Below, one piece after another: positions 17,391 through 26,785 of a stretch of 64,000 bases of DNA (the stretch's first letter is position 1; every line of letters starts with the position of its first letter). The DNA comes from Desulfobulbaceae bacterium (GTDB taxonomy: Bacteria; Desulfobacterota; Desulfobulbia; Desulfobulbales; Desulfocapsaceae): the NCBI GenBank assembly GCA_011390165.1, contig JAABSV010000018.1, forward strand, positions 1-64,000, given 5' to 3'. The position numbers and the translations under genes are program-made. The notes under the pieces are model-generated. The model did no database searches and had not been told where the DNA came from. It saw nothing but the letters and a program-made list of their open reading frames with translations.

Positions 17391-19325
17391 TCAGATGATC
17401 CGTGGTTGGAGCAGAATGATCAGCTCTCGCTTCCGTTCGGTTTTCTCTTCGTAACCAAAAAGGTATTTAAAGAAGGGGATTTTTTTCGTTCCGGGCAGGA
17501 AGGAACCGTCATTGGAGGAAGAATTGGATATCAATCCGCCAATAACCAGCATCTCTCCATTCTGGACCCTGACCGTGGTGCTCATCTCGCGGACATTGAT
17601 GATCGGCAATCCCACTTCGCCCAGTCCGATCTGCCGGTATTGAATCGGTTCCACCAACTCGGAGGTGACCGGCACCAGGTTGAGGATGATTTCATTGTTG
17701 TCCAGAACGTTGGCGGTCAGAGCCAGGCCCACTCCGGAGAGGGCCCTAGCCGTTTCGGCGGTATAGGTCACCGTCCCGGTTGTGCCGTCGGTGTCGGAAG
17801 TGATGCTATCAATATAGGTGACGTTCCGGCCGACAGTCATCAGTGCCGGTTGGCCGTTCAGGACGCTCAGTTTGGGGTTTGACAGCAGCGTCGCCTCACC
17901 CTGCTCGTCCACGGCATTGATGAACGAATCGAAGCTGAAGGCGGCCAGGGAAAGCGCCCCGCCGATGCTGCCGGTAAAGCCCTCGGTGATGATGGTGGCG
18001 GCGGAGACCCCTGCTGCGGCAACTGAGCTGGCTACGTCACTGACCGCATTGGAGAGGGCGGTGGTGCCGTCACTGCCGCTGTCGGTGGTTGTGGTCGTGG
18101 TCGTGATGCCGCCAGCCAGGCTTTCACTGGAGGCGCTGTCAAAGTCGCTGTTGCTGGTTGTGGTGGTTGTTCTGGTGTTCGTTCGGTCACGGGAACTTCG
18201 GTTGGAACTGTCGCTGCTGTTGGTGTTGGTCTTGTTGTAGGTCTGGCCGAGGGCCGCCTGGCCGCCGGCTACGGAGAGATTTTCCAGCAGTCGGTTCCAG
18301 TTCAGACCGATGGCGGAATGGTCATCGATCTGCACCTCTATGATTTTCGCCTCAATGGATATCTGTTTGTAGAGTTCCCGCTTCAACGTCGCAAAGTAGC
18401 CGTCCAGCCTCTGCAGGATGGGGCGTGGGGCGGTGACGGTGATCAGCCCAATCGGTTTGTCGATGAAGTAGGCGTTACCGCCGGTGGAGCGCCGGTAGGT
18501 GGCGGTTGCCGGTGGGGCGGCGGGTGTTGCCGCACCACCCTGGGCGGGCGCTGCTGTCTCTGCAGGTGGGGGAGAAGCTGTTTCCACAGTGGACCATATG
18601 TTCAGGATCGCATTGAGATTGTTTTCGATACTGTTCCAGGTATTGAATTCGATCCCGCCGGCAGTCCCGTCGCGCAGGTTATTGATGGCAACCCCCTCGG
18701 TGGAAAGAGAGATTTCGCCTGCTACGTTGGTGTTCGCGTCACCGCCACTGCTGCCGCCGAGGACATCCCCACCGGTGTTGGTCTTGTAGGTCTGCTTGAT
18801 AAACGGCATGGCAATATGGAATTGCCGAGTTTCCTTATATTTGACGACAATGGTCGAACCTTCCATCTCGTGGTAGTAATCCACCTGGCGGAGCAGGTTG
18901 TCCAGGGCCTGGTAAAAATCCTCGTTGGCGCTGATGTCCACATCGACCAGAACATTGCGGTCGACATCGCTGGCCCAGGAGACATTCATCCCTTTCAACG
19001 CCGCCAGTCTTTTGAGAATATCCCAGAGGGGTTGTGGGCCGCTGGTGGAACTGATCCGGGCGCCGACCTTGAGCACCGTCTCCTCAGCCAGGGCGATCTC
19101 CTCCTCCACTTCCTTGTCAACGAAGTAGGATGCGGACTGGTAGCGTACCGGCAGGGTAAGCGGGGCTGGTGGGGGAGGCGCCGGCTGGGTTGCACTCGGC
19201 TGTGCCGCTTCCGGAGTCAGGCTGGCCTCCTGCTTGACGTTTTTTCCGTCCGGGGTACAGGAGGTCGAGAGCAGCGCGAGCAGCAAGAGGCTACTGCAGA
19301 AAAAGAGTGTCTTCACGTACTTCAT
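17391..19325 (-). CDS. type IV (MSHA-type/PilQ-like) pilus secretin lipoprotein
   Basis: A 644-residue secretin. The start at 19325 gives the signal MKYVKTLFFCSSLLLLALL with lipobox LSTSC and an AAGAGG ribosome site. An N-domain with WDILKRLAALKGMNVSW and a secretin_N-like region (about 95-185) are followed by the pore domain with EAKIIEVQIDD, LLSNPKLSVLNGQPALMTVG (in part), VGLALTANVL, and the C-terminal GGLISNSS, PFFKYLFG and ELIILLQPRII. This layout matches MshL-type secretins. A Ser/Thr/Asn-rich insertion of about 60 residues (roughly 360-420) interrupts the pore domain. It forms the outer-membrane ring for pilus extrusion, with the AMIN/TPR protein encoded upstream. Confidence 0.88.
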   Translation of the reverse strand: MKYVKTLFFCSSLLLLALLSTSCTPDGKNVKQEASLTPEAAQPSATQPAPPPPAPLTLPVRYQSASYFVDKEVEEEIALAEETVLKVGARISSTSGPQPLWDILKRLAALKGMNVSWASDVDRNVLVDVDISANEDFYQALDNLLRQVDYYHEMEGSTIVVKYKETRQFHIAMPFIKQTYKTNTGGDVLGGSSGGDANTNVAGEISLSTEGVAINNLRDGTAGGIEFNTWNSIENNLNAILNIWSTVETASPPPAETAAPAQGGAATPAAPPATATYRRSTGGNAYFIDKPIGLITVTAPRPILQRLDGYFATLKRELYKQISIEAKIIEVQIDDHSAIGLNWNRLLENLSVAGGQAALGQTYNKTNTNSSDSSNRSSRDRTNTRTTTTTSNSDFDSASSESLAGGITTTTTTTDSGSDGTTALSNAVSDVASSVAAAGVSAATIITEGFTGSIGGALSLAAFSFDSFINAVDEQGEATLLSNPKLSVLNGQPALMTVGRNVTYIDSITSDTDGTTGTVTYTAETARALSGVGLALTANVLDNNEIILNLVPVTSELVEPIQYRQIGLGEVGLPIINVREMSTTVRVQNGEMLVIGGLISNSSSNDGSFLPGTKKIPFFKYLFGYEEKTERKRELIILLQPRII

Positions 19326-19376
19326 ACCAACCTCTTGGAGGTAGAGTTTTGGGAAAGGCATGGTCGTATCCTCTGC

Positions 19377-21263
19377 CTATTGCTGAGCCGCCAGCCGCCC
19401 CTCGATATACTTGCGCAGATCCGGCCGCAACTGGAAACCGGAGGCGAGCACCGACCGGTACTGCCGGTTGGCCTCGACCTGTCGGTCCAGTTTGTCGAGC
19501 AGCCTGGCCTTGGCGACCATGGTGTCGACATCTTCACTGTAGTACTGGTGGTAGCTTTCAATCAGTTTCAGTGCCGGTTCGTTGAGGCCGTTGTTTTCAC
19601 TGAAGGCGGCGTAGCTGAGCAGGGCCTCGCGCATCGGCGGCACGCCGCTGATCGCCTGGGTGAAGTACTCCTTGGCCTCCGCCAGCCGGTGCATGTTCGC
19701 CGCGGCGATGCCGGCGTAGAGGGCGGCCCGGTTGTCACCCGGGTCAAGACGCAGGCTCTCTTTGGCATAGAAGAGTGCCTTGGCATGCATGCCGAGGTCG
19801 GCCAGATAGATGGTGGCCAGCCGGTTGCTGATGCGGCTGTTTTCCGGCCAGAGTTTCAAGGCCTGCAGGTAGAGGTCAACCGCCTGTTCGTGTTCCTTCT
19901 TCTTCTCGAGGGCAGAGGCGCGGGCCATCAACTCCTTGGCCTGCATCACCTCCGGGGTATGGCTGGCGGTCTTTTCGATGACCAGGGTCTCTTCCTCCAT
20001 TACGGCGATATCCGCCTCGAAGGCCAGGTTGTCTTCGGCCCGAGTCGGCCAGACAAATTCCTTTTTACTGGGGTAGATGACGATGGTGTTGAAACGCTCT
20101 TCCTTCTTCAGATCCATCAGATTCAAAATGATGTCCAGGGCAAAATCCCAGGGGACGTCGTTCAAGGCGAGGGTGAGCGAGCCTTTCACATCCTCGTCGA
20201 CGATGATGTTGAGGTTGGTGATCTGGCGGAACAGCCGGAAGACGTTGTGGATGTCGATCTTGAAGAAGTCGACGCTGATCCGCTGTTTCTGGTACCCGGA
20301 GAAGGTGAAATCATCTTTCAGGGCGGCGGCCTTGCCAGCTGCGTCACTGGGCTGTGCTGGTTCCTGGTTGAGCAATTGCACCGTCGAATCAATCAGCTGG
20401 TCGAGGGTTGCATCGGTGGCGGCAGGTGCTGCAGCCGGTTTTACCGGGGCTGAGGAGCCTGCCACCTGCGGTGGGCCGGCCTCGTCAATCACCACATTAA
20501 GCCCTTCCGGGGAGGGGGCGACGGCGAACCGGAACATTTCGTCGCTGGCCGAATCGAAGACAATCCGCACCCCCGTGCCGCGCGGGGCGACCCGAATCTG
20601 TGCCACCGAAGCGCCAACTTTCTGTTCCCTGGCCAGTTCGTTACCGGCAACATTTTCGATGTCGATGTACATTCGTGGCGGACGCTCACCGTCGCCGTCG
20701 ATGGTGTCGACGACGTAGTTGTCAATCCGTCGGTCGGCGATGATGCCGATGGTGGTGCTGTTGGGGGTGCTGGAAATCTTGTAGTCCTGCAGGGTCAACT
20801 GGTCCGCCGGCTTTGTCGTTGCGGGAGCCGCCACCCCGGCCGCTGGGAACATCTCAACGCGCAGACGGTTCGGCTCGACGCTGCTGACCCGGTAGTCATG
20901 GCTGTCGGCGAGGGTGAAGATAAAACGCATTGCCGGCGGCTCCTGCTTGCTGCGGTCGGTCACCTCAAGGGTGACAAAGCCATTCTCCGGCATTTTTGCA
21001 CCCGCCACAGCGGGATCGGCGAAAAAGGCTCCGGCCACATCGACGACAATCCGAAACGGCGCAAAGCGCTCCGATACCGTATAGACCGGCTTGCTTGAAC
21101 CGCTCAGAGTGTAGTTCAGGGTCTTATCGGCGAGGCTGATATCGATGTCGGAAATCCCGTAGGAGACTGCCGATTCCGCCCTCAGTGGCGCTGCCAGGAG
21201 GACGAACACAAAGCAAAATGCGCAGAAAACAGCTGCCTGTCGTATCTTTAGCCATTTTAGCAT
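19377..21263 (-). CDS. AMIN / secretin-N / TPR pilus protein (PilQ N-terminal-like)
   Basis: A 628-residue periplasmic protein with a signal peptide (about residues 1-29). Two AMIN-like beta regions (about 30-270) match the peptidoglycan-binding front part of PilQ. A secretin-and-TonB N-terminal domain follows (about 330-425: VDFFKIDIHNVFRLFRQITN, LALNDVPWDFALDIIL). No pore domain comes next; instead residues about 455-628 form TPR repeats (LEKKKEHEQAVDLYLQALKL, and DPGDNRAALYAGIA). The true secretin is the next gene. PilQ is therefore divided between two proteins, and this one probably anchors and positions the ring. Seven bases separate it from pilP. Confidence 0.82.
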   Translation of the reverse strand: MLKWLKIRQAAVFCAFCFVFVLLAAPLRAESAVSYGISDIDISLADKTLNYTLSGSSKPVYTVSERFAPFRIVVDVAGAFFADPAVAGAKMPENGFVTLEVTDRSKQEPPAMRFIFTLADSHDYRVSSVEPNRLRVEMFPAAGVAAPATTKPADQLTLQDYKISSTPNSTTIGIIADRRIDNYVVDTIDGDGERPPRMYIDIENVAGNELAREQKVGASVAQIRVAPRGTGVRIVFDSASDEMFRFAVAPSPEGLNVVIDEAGPPQVAGSSAPVKPAAAPAATDATLDQLIDSTVQLLNQEPAQPSDAAGKAAALKDDFTFSGYQKQRISVDFFKIDIHNVFRLFRQITNLNIIVDEDVKGSLTLALNDVPWDFALDIILNLMDLKKEERFNTIVIYPSKKEFVWPTRAEDNLAFEADIAVMEEETLVIEKTASHTPEVMQAKELMARASALEKKKEHEQAVDLYLQALKLWPENSRISNRLATIYLADLGMHAKALFYAKESLRLDPGDNRAALYAGIAAANMHRLAEAKEYFTQAISGVPPMREALLSYAAFSENNGLNEPALKLIESYHQYYSEDVDTMVAKARLLDKLDRQVEANRQYRSVLASGFQLRPDLRKYIEGRLAAQQ

Positions 21264-21269
21264 TGTTGG

Positions 21270-21791
21270 TTATTCTCCCTCTTTCTTGAGTGCCATCACC
21301 ACCTCGGTGACGATCTTGTTGCCTGCTCGGGTCTCGGCAGTCTCTTCAATTATGACGTTGGTGCCGGTGATCTCTTTGACGACCCCTCGCCTGCCGATCT
21401 TGGTGCCTTCGTCGAGGGTATACCCCTTGCCGGTGAAGTCTTCGACCATGGCGATGCCCCGGGCCCCGCTCTGCAGAATGGCAACCAGGGTCAGCTGACC
21501 CGGTTCGAAAAGCTGCATGCCGGTAAGTGGCTCGTTCGGTTCGACAATCTCGTTCAGATCGGCGCTGGCGGTTGCGGCCTGTTCGTTGATAAAGGGCAGA
21601 AAGGGGTCGTTGCGATTGGCCAGCAGATACTCGAAGGCTACGGCGTCCTCCCCACTCCTTTCGCTGGTGGTGGCGAAGGCCTGGGGCGACGGAGCGGTAA
21701 GCAGCCAGACAAGGGCCGGGAGCAGAAGCAGGGCAGGTACGGCAACCAAGGCTGGGAGGTGGCGGGCTGGGGGGGCGGTAAGGCGGCTCAT
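21270..21791 (-). CDS. pilP: type IV pilus assembly protein PilP
   Basis: A 173-residue PilP-like protein: one N-terminal hydrophobic segment (about residues 10-33), a flexible linker, and a C-terminal beta domain with GQLTLVAILQSGARGIAMVED and DEGTKIGRRGVVKEI, the typical pilotin-like fold that links the inner-membrane PilNO complex to the secretin. The start at 21791 (MSRLTAPP) is preferred because the longer frame overlaps pilO by 35 bases without a ribosome site. Pilus operon order (M, N, O, P) is conserved. Confidence 0.85.
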   Translation of the reverse strand: MSRLTAPPARHLPALVAVPALLLLPALVWLLTAPSPQAFATTSERSGEDAVAFEYLLANRNDPFLPFINEQAATASADLNEIVEPNEPLTGMQLFEPGQLTLVAILQSGARGIAMVEDFTGKGYTLDEGTKIGRRGVVKEITGTNVIIEETAETRAGNKIVTEVVMALKKEGE

Positions 21792-21795
21792 GGCG

Positions 21796-22425
21796 TCATT
21801 TCTTTTTCGGCTCTTTGGGGAGCTCGACATTGGTGAATCGGTACGTTACCAGCCGGCAATCGGAGTTGAGAAACATCTCCGAGCCCTCTCTTTTCGGGGC
21901 ACTCATCCGGACATTAGAGACCGATACAATCCGTTCCAGTTTGCTGACCTGGTCGAAGAAGTAACCGACGTTGTGGTAGGGCCCTCTGACATTGATGGTA
22001 ACCGGTATTTCGGCGTAGAAATCCCTGGGGATGTCAGCCAGCGGGGTGAAGGTGAGAAAGTCGAGGTTGGCATTGCGCCCCAGGGCGGAGATGTCCCTGA
22101 GCAACTGGGGAATCTCTTTCTCTTTCGGGAGGAGAACCGCGGCCTGCTGGTAGAGTTCCTCGGCCTCGGCCAACTCCTTCTCGAACTTTGCCAGGTCTGC
22201 CGCCCGTTTCTTCACCTCGGCCAGTTCCTCGGACAAGGTGGTGCGGCGGGACTCCAACTGCTCGATCTGTTTCTCTTTCGGCTGGTAATAGGTGAAGTAG
22301 AAGAGCACCATTGGGACCAGAAGAAGGAGCACGGTGATGACAACCTTGGTGCGGGCTGCCATGGGAACGAATTTCTCATCGAGAAATTTCCCGAACGCTG
22401 GATTGGCGGTTTTGCTTGTTTTCAT
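21796..22425 (-). CDS. pilO: type IV pilus inner-membrane protein PilO
   Basis: A 209-residue protein with a short cytoplasmic start, one transmembrane helix (about residues 27-47), a coiled coil rich in Glu, Lys and Leu (about 50-100), and a ferredoxin-like periplasmic domain with DFYAEIPVTINVRGPYHNVGYFFDQVSKLERIVSV (in part), the most conserved PilO stretch. It pairs with PilN to form the alignment complex. Thirty bases separate it from pilN. Confidence 0.92.
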   Translation of the reverse strand: MKTSKTANPAFGKFLDEKFVPMAARTKVVITVLLLLVPMVLFYFTYYQPKEKQIEQLESRRTTLSEELAEVKKRAADLAKFEKELAEAEELYQQAAVLLPKEKEIPQLLRDISALGRNANLDFLTFTPLADIPRDFYAEIPVTINVRGPYHNVGYFFDQVSKLERIVSVSNVRMSAPKREGSEMFLNSDCRLVTYRFTNVELPKEPKKK

Positions 22426-22455
22426 GCTGTCATGGCCGGATGTCTGTGTAGATCC

Positions 22456-23034
22456 TTAATTCCCCCCTGACGCAGACGGATCGGCCGGGGCAGGCTGTCC
22501 GACAACGCAGGTCAACTCGAAACTTCTCAGGTTTCGCCCCGACACCACTTTCTGTGAGGATCTGGTCAGTGTGACCTCCTTGACAAAGGCCGATTCCTTC
22601 AGGCTGTCCATGAACTGGGCAACGGTCTGGTTATCGAGGGCCACCCCGGAGAGGCGCATCGATGCATCCTGCTGCTGCAGGGATTCGAGCCACATCCGCT
22701 TGTTGTCGACCCGGTTGGCCACCTCGTCGAGGACCCGGACAGTCAGGGAAGAGTTGGCTTTAAGCGTATTGATTATATCGGTCTTTCGCGCCAATTCTTC
22801 TTTATCTTTCTTCAGTTTGGTGATTTTATTTAGGGTCGGGGTATAGGAATCCTTTTCCTTGGTCAGGGCGGCGATGTTTTCCTGCAGCCCTTTGATTTTC
22901 TGGGCCTGCAATACGCCTACCCCGGCAAGCAGGCCAAGGACGAGAAGAAAGAGGAGGAACATCAGGATCAACTGCCTGACGGCCCTGGCCCTTTTTTTCA
23001 GTTGCCGGATTGGCAACAGGTTGATCTGCAGCAT
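22456..23034 (-). CDS. pilN: type IV pilus inner-membrane protein PilN
   Basis: A 192-residue bitopic membrane protein. It starts MLQINLLPIRQLKKRAR, containing the INLLP motif that binds the groove of PilM, then one transmembrane helix (about residues 22-42), a coiled coil (about 48-95), and a small periplasmic domain with VALDNQTVAQFMDSLKES and SFELTCVV. Gene order and spacing (17 bases from pilM) match pilMNOP operons. The residues after 175 are Pro/Ala/Ser-rich. Confidence 0.92.
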   Translation of the reverse strand: MLQINLLPIRQLKKRARAVRQLILMFLLFLLVLGLLAGVGVLQAQKIKGLQENIAALTKEKDSYTPTLNKITKLKKDKEELARKTDIINTLKANSSLTVRVLDEVANRVDNKRMWLESLQQQDASMRLSGVALDNQTVAQFMDSLKESAFVKEVTLTRSSQKVVSGRNLRSFELTCVVGQPAPADPSASGGN

Positions 23035-23051
23035 GGCGTACCCTGGCTGAA

Positions 23052-24110
23052 TTAGATGGCCGAACTGCGCAGCGCGATACCGGAGGCGATGGCCATTTCC
23101 GGTCCGATGCTGTTGAGATAGTTCGGATCAATTTTCTTTTTGTTGGCAGTCATCTTCAGAAACGGGTTGAACAACTCCACCGGCAACTCCGTCTCCCGGG
23201 CGAGAAACTCGACCAGCCCGGCTACCTTGGCCCCGCCGCCACTGAGGATCAGGCGGCTGAGCGGCTGGCCGGTATGGCTGACCTGGTACAGATCAATGGC
23301 CTTTTTCACCTCCAGGACCCATTGGGTACAGGTGGAGAGGAAGATATCCTCCACCTCCTCCTGCCCGTCCCCGACCGGTGTCGCCCCCAGTTTGATCGCT
23401 TCCGCCTCCTCGAACTCCAGGTCCAGGCTGTTCTGGATCTGTTCGGTCAGCTGGCGGCTGCCGACATTGACATCCCTTGCCACTACCGATATCCCGTTGA
23501 CGAGGATATTGATGTTCATCTTCGAGGCGCCGATATCGACCAGGGCGACGTTTTCGCCTTTATCGTAATTGTATTCGTAGCTGTTTTCTAGAGCAAAACC
23601 GTCAACATCGACGATTACCGGCTGTAGCCCCAAGCTGCGCAGGAGTTCGAGATAGTCGTTGACGATCTCCTTCTTGGCCGCCACCAGCATCACATCGGTG
23701 CGGTCACCTTCCCTGAGATTGGTTTTCAGGTCCTGAAAGTCGATGTAGACATCGTCGATATCAAAGGGGATGTACTGCTCGGCCTCGGAGAGGATGTGCT
23801 CCTCGAGTTTGCTTTCCTCCATGCTTTCCAGGCTCACCTTCTTGACGATCACCGAATAGCCGGAGATGGAGAAGCCCACCTTCCTGTTCTTGATCTTCAG
23901 ACCGGCCAGAAGTTCCTTGACCACCAGGGCGACGCTTTCGCCGTCAGTGATGGTCCCATCCTCCATGGCCCCCTCCGGCAGGATGGCACTGCCCAGGGAG
24001 AGTACGACATATCCGCCGGAGCCACGTTTCAGCTGACACACCTTGACGGCATGTGAACCGATATCGAGGCCCACAACCAGATCATTTTGCGAGACAAAGG
24101 GCAGTTTCAT
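23052..24110 (-). CDS. pilM: type IV pilus assembly ATPase-like protein PilM
   Basis: A 352-residue actin-like (ASKHA) cytoplasmic protein. The first phosphate loop is VVGLDIGSHAVKVCQL (about residues 12-27), the second VALVDIGASKMNINI (about 190), and the adenosine motif LILSGGGAKVAGL (about 288). PilM docks PilN on the cytoplasmic face and links the motor to the envelope complex. First gene of the minus-strand pilus operon. The motor genes (pilB, pilT, pilC) and pilins are not in the window. Confidence 0.94.
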   Translation of the reverse strand: MKLPFVSQNDLVVGLDIGSHAVKVCQLKRGSGGYVVLSLGSAILPEGAMEDGTITDGESVALVVKELLAGLKIKNRKVGFSISGYSVIVKKVSLESMEESKLEEHILSEAEQYIPFDIDDVYIDFQDLKTNLREGDRTDVMLVAAKKEIVNDYLELLRSLGLQPVIVDVDGFALENSYEYNYDKGENVALVDIGASKMNINILVNGISVVARDVNVGSRQLTEQIQNSLDLEFEEAEAIKLGATPVGDGQEEVEDIFLSTCTQWVLEVKKAIDLYQVSHTGQPLSRLILSGGGAKVAGLVEFLARETELPVELFNPFLKMTANKKKIDPNYLNSIGPEMAIASGIALRSSAI

Positions 24111-24505
24111 AACAGGAGAATCGGCATGTTGGGGGAATCGGCTCGGGCAACCACGGCCAAGTTTTTCCTAAAAATTTCCCTAAAAAGAGAGGTTTTTCAT
24201 ACAGATATGTCATTAGGTCACAAATGATCAATTTTGTCAAGAAAAACAAATCGGTTCTTGGCAGAAAAATGCTTATTTTACAGGACGTTAAAATACCGCT
24301 CCGGAAGATGGCTGGGCGATGCCCCACAACATGTGGAAGTATGAAGGCGGCGGGACGCTTCATCTGGTAGGGGAGGCGCCGATACTCGCTATTGGCCGAG
24401 AATTTCCAGCCACTGCGGGGAAGTTTCTTGTAATTGGTGGCCATTTCAAGTAGTTTTGCGGGGGTCCCGGGTACAGCAGGTTTCCCATCAGCGATGAGGT
24501 AGGTT
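24111..24505. other. 395-base divergent intergenic region pilM/lepB
   Basis: It should hold promoters for pilM (see 24212-24240) and lepB. The right half is open on both strands. A 44-codon plus-strand frame at 24319-24453 looks protein-like in composition but has no recognised family and no ribosome site, so it is not called as a gene. Confidence 0.45.
24212..24240 (-). promoter_or_regulatory. putative promoter of the pilM operon
   Basis: On the minus strand TTGACA (24240-24235) is followed after 17 bases by CCTAAT (24217-24212). Transcription would start near 24205, about 95 bases before pilM. Prediction by eye. Confidence 0.4.
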
Positions 24506-25150
24506 TTGGCCGGAAAAAAGAGTAACAAATCAGTTTTTCGTGAGTATTTCGAGGCGATAATCGTTGCGGTTCTGCTTGCCTTGTTTATCAGAACCTTTAT
24601 CGTTCAGGCCTTCAAGATCCCCTCCGGTTCGATGTTGCCCACCCTGCTGATCGGCGACCACCTGCTGGTCAACAAGTTCAGTTACGGGGTGCGGCTCCCC
24701 TTTGACGGACGGATGCTGATCCCCCTTGGAAAACCGGAACGGGGCGAGGTGGTTGTCTTTCGATTCCCCAAGGACCGCTCCATCGATTACATCAAGAGGG
24801 TGGTCGCGGTTCCCGGCGACACCATAGAAATCCGTGACAAGCAACTCTTCATTAACGGTGAACCGGTAGCCGATCCGCACGCCTATGTCAGTTCTCCAAC
24901 CATTCTCCAGCGGGCCGCCAGCCCGCGGGATAATTTCGGACCGGTGACGGTCCCCGAAGGGCGGGTCTTCGTGATGGGAGACAACCGCGACAACAGTTAC
25001 GACAGCCGCTTCTGGGGCTTCGTCGAAGAGAGGGATATCCTCGGTAAGGCCTTCATTCTTTATTGGTCATGGGATATCGACACCGCGTTGTTATCCAGCG
25101 AGCGCCTGGCCTCGATTCGCTGGGGTCGACTGGCCAACCTGATCGAATAG
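24506..25150 (+). CDS. lepB: signal peptidase I
   Basis: A 214-residue type I leader peptidase. It has one N-terminal transmembrane helix (about residues 13-32), then the catalytic serine in KIPSGSMLPTL (Ser about 41), the catalytic lysine in YIKRVVAVPGD (Lys about 96) and the C-terminal signature GDNRDNSYDSRFWG (about 158). The start is a TTG at 24506 with AGGTAGG just upstream; no ATG in frame fits. It cleaves Sec and Tat signal peptides at the outer face of the inner membrane. It stands alone upstream of pyrC. Confidence 0.95.
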   Translation: MAGKKSNKSVFREYFEAIIVAVLLALFIRTFIVQAFKIPSGSMLPTLLIGDHLLVNKFSYGVRLPFDGRMLIPLGKPERGEVVVFRFPKDRSIDYIKRVVAVPGDTIEIRDKQLFINGEPVADPHAYVSSPTILQRAASPRDNFGPVTVPEGRVFVMGDNRDNSYDSRFWGFVEERDILGKAFILYWSWDIDTALLSSERLASIRWGRLANLIE

Positions 25151-25486
25151 CTCCCGCCGCCTTGACAATTGCCGCCCCGGGGGATGCTTCCCGGCGGTGG
25201 ACCTTTCTGCAACAGTGGGCAACTGTCACCCGGATCTCCCGGACCCCCGCGATGACTGACTGGCATGAGCCTCCGTCGCCGTCGAGAGAGACATGTTTGG
25301 TTGTCGTGGCGACTGGTCCGGCCACTTCTGCGGCAGCTGGAACGCAGGCTGAAGCGCCTTGAGCAGCAGATCGTCCGGCAAAAGCAAGGAGACTGCCTGC
25401 CGGCGGGGGAGAGCGGCAGAGGCAGTGGTAGACAGCCGCCACCGGCGGCGACATGGTTGCGGCAAAAAAAGAAAGGGGGGGAGCAG

Positions 25487-26761
25487 ATGAGCAGGGTGAC
25501 GGTGCTGGCCAACGGACGGATCATCGACCCGGCCACGGGACGTGATGAAGTGGCCGATCTCTGGCTGCGGGACGGGCTGGTGGTCGCCCCAGGCGGTGAT
25601 CCGGGGGAGGCGGTCGAGCGGATCGAACTGCCCGGCTGCTGGCTGTTGCCTGGCTGTATTGATCTCCACGTCCACCTGCGCGAACCGGGCGATGAGCACA
25701 AGGAGACCATTGCCAGCGGCACCCGGGCGGCCGCGGCCGGCGGCTTTACCGCCGTCGCCTGCATGCCCAATACCCGACCGGTGAACGATTGCGCCGCCGT
25801 TACCGCCCGGATTCTTGAGCGGGCAGTCGGCTGTCCGGCCAGGGTCTACCCGGTGGGGGCGGTCAGTCTGGGGAGCCGGGGAGAGCAACTGACCGATTAC
25901 CGTCAGTTGCTTGAGGCCGGGGTGGTCGCCCTCACCGATGATGGACTGCCGGTGGTTGACAGCCAGATGATGCGGCAGGCCCTTGAACAGGCCGCATCGT
26001 TGGGCCTGCCGATCATGTCCCATTCTGAAGAGCGGTCGCTGAGCAAGGGCGGCTGCATGCACGAAGGGGAAGTCTCCCGCCGGCTGGGGCTGGCGGGGAT
26101 TCCGGCGGCGGCCGAGAGCATCATGGTATACCGGGAAATCGCCCTGGCCGAATTGACCGGGGCCAGGGTCCATATCTGCCATGTCAGCTGTGAGCAGTCC
26201 GTAGCCCTCATCCGCGCCGCCAAGGCTCGGGGCATTCCAGTGACCGCCGAGAGCGCGCCACACTATTTCACCCTCACCGACCAGGCGGTGGAGCAGTACG
26301 GCAGCAGGGCCAAGATGAGCCCGCCCTTGCGAGGGGAAGCCGACCGGCAGGCGATCCGGGCGGCCCTGGCCGACGGCACTCTGGATGCCATCGCCACCGA
26401 CCATGCCCCCCACTCGCCAAAAGAGAAGGATGTCGAGTTCAGTCAGGCCGCCAACGGCATTGTCGGCTTGGAGACCGCTCTTCCCCTCAGCCTGGCCCTG
26501 GTGCGGGAGAAGGTGATCGACGAGTCCCGTCTGGTGGAACTCCTCAGCCTCGGCCCGGCCAGGATACTGGGTGTTCCCGGCGGCAGCCTGGCGGTGGGGG
26601 CGGTGGCCGACATCACCGTCATTGATCCGGAGGAGCGGTTCACCTTCCGGGTGGCGGAGAGTTTTTCCGTTAGCGGCAACTCCCCCTTTGACGGCTGGCA
26701 GCTCCAGGGTCGGGCGGTGATGACCTTTCTGGCTGGTCGGCTCAGCCACCGGCTCCGCTGA
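25487..26761 (+). CDS. pyrC: dihydroorotase
   Basis: A 424-residue type I (class I) dihydroorotase, the zinc amidohydrolase that closes carbamoyl-aspartate to dihydroorotate in pyrimidine synthesis. The metal motif DLHVHLREPG is near residue 60, the substrate stretch MPNTRPVND near 92, and the last metal aspartate in ATDHAPHSPKEKD near 305. The start at 25487 has a strong GGGGGGGAG ribosome site; the frame continues upstream for 74 Arg-rich codons that are not family-like. pyrB, its usual neighbour, is absent. Confidence 0.94.
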   Translation: MSRVTVLANGRIIDPATGRDEVADLWLRDGLVVAPGGDPGEAVERIELPGCWLLPGCIDLHVHLREPGDEHKETIASGTRAAAAGGFTAVACMPNTRPVNDCAAVTARILERAVGCPARVYPVGAVSLGSRGEQLTDYRQLLEAGVVALTDDGLPVVDSQMMRQALEQAASLGLPIMSHSEERSLSKGGCMHEGEVSRRLGLAGIPAAAESIMVYREIALAELTGARVHICHVSCEQSVALIRAAKARGIPVTAESAPHYFTLTDQAVEQYGSRAKMSPPLRGEADRQAIRAALADGTLDAIATDHAPHSPKEKDVEFSQAANGIVGLETALPLSLALVREKVIDESRLVELLSLGPARILGVPGGSLAVGAVADITVIDPEERFTFRVAESFSVSGNSPFDGWQLQGRAVMTFLAGRLSHRLR

Positions 26762-26785
26762 CCCAACCAACCTCGCTTTGCCGTT

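Noticed and set aside
18318-20453. 711-codon plus-strand frame opposite the pilus secretin genes
   Set aside because: Spans the boundary of two real minus-strand genes; composition is Gly/Arg/Val-rich without motifs.
24319-24453. 44-codon plus-strand frame between pilM and lepB
   Set aside because: Protein-like composition but no ribosome site and no recognised family; the opposite strand is open too, so chance is likely.
25265-25486. 74-codon Arg-rich extension in frame with pyrC
   Set aside because: Not like any dihydroorotase; a strong ribosome site sits at the internal start 25487.
25226-26770. 514-codon minus-strand frame opposite pyrC
   Set aside because: pyrC has all dihydroorotase motifs; the antisense frame has none and is a product of high GC content.
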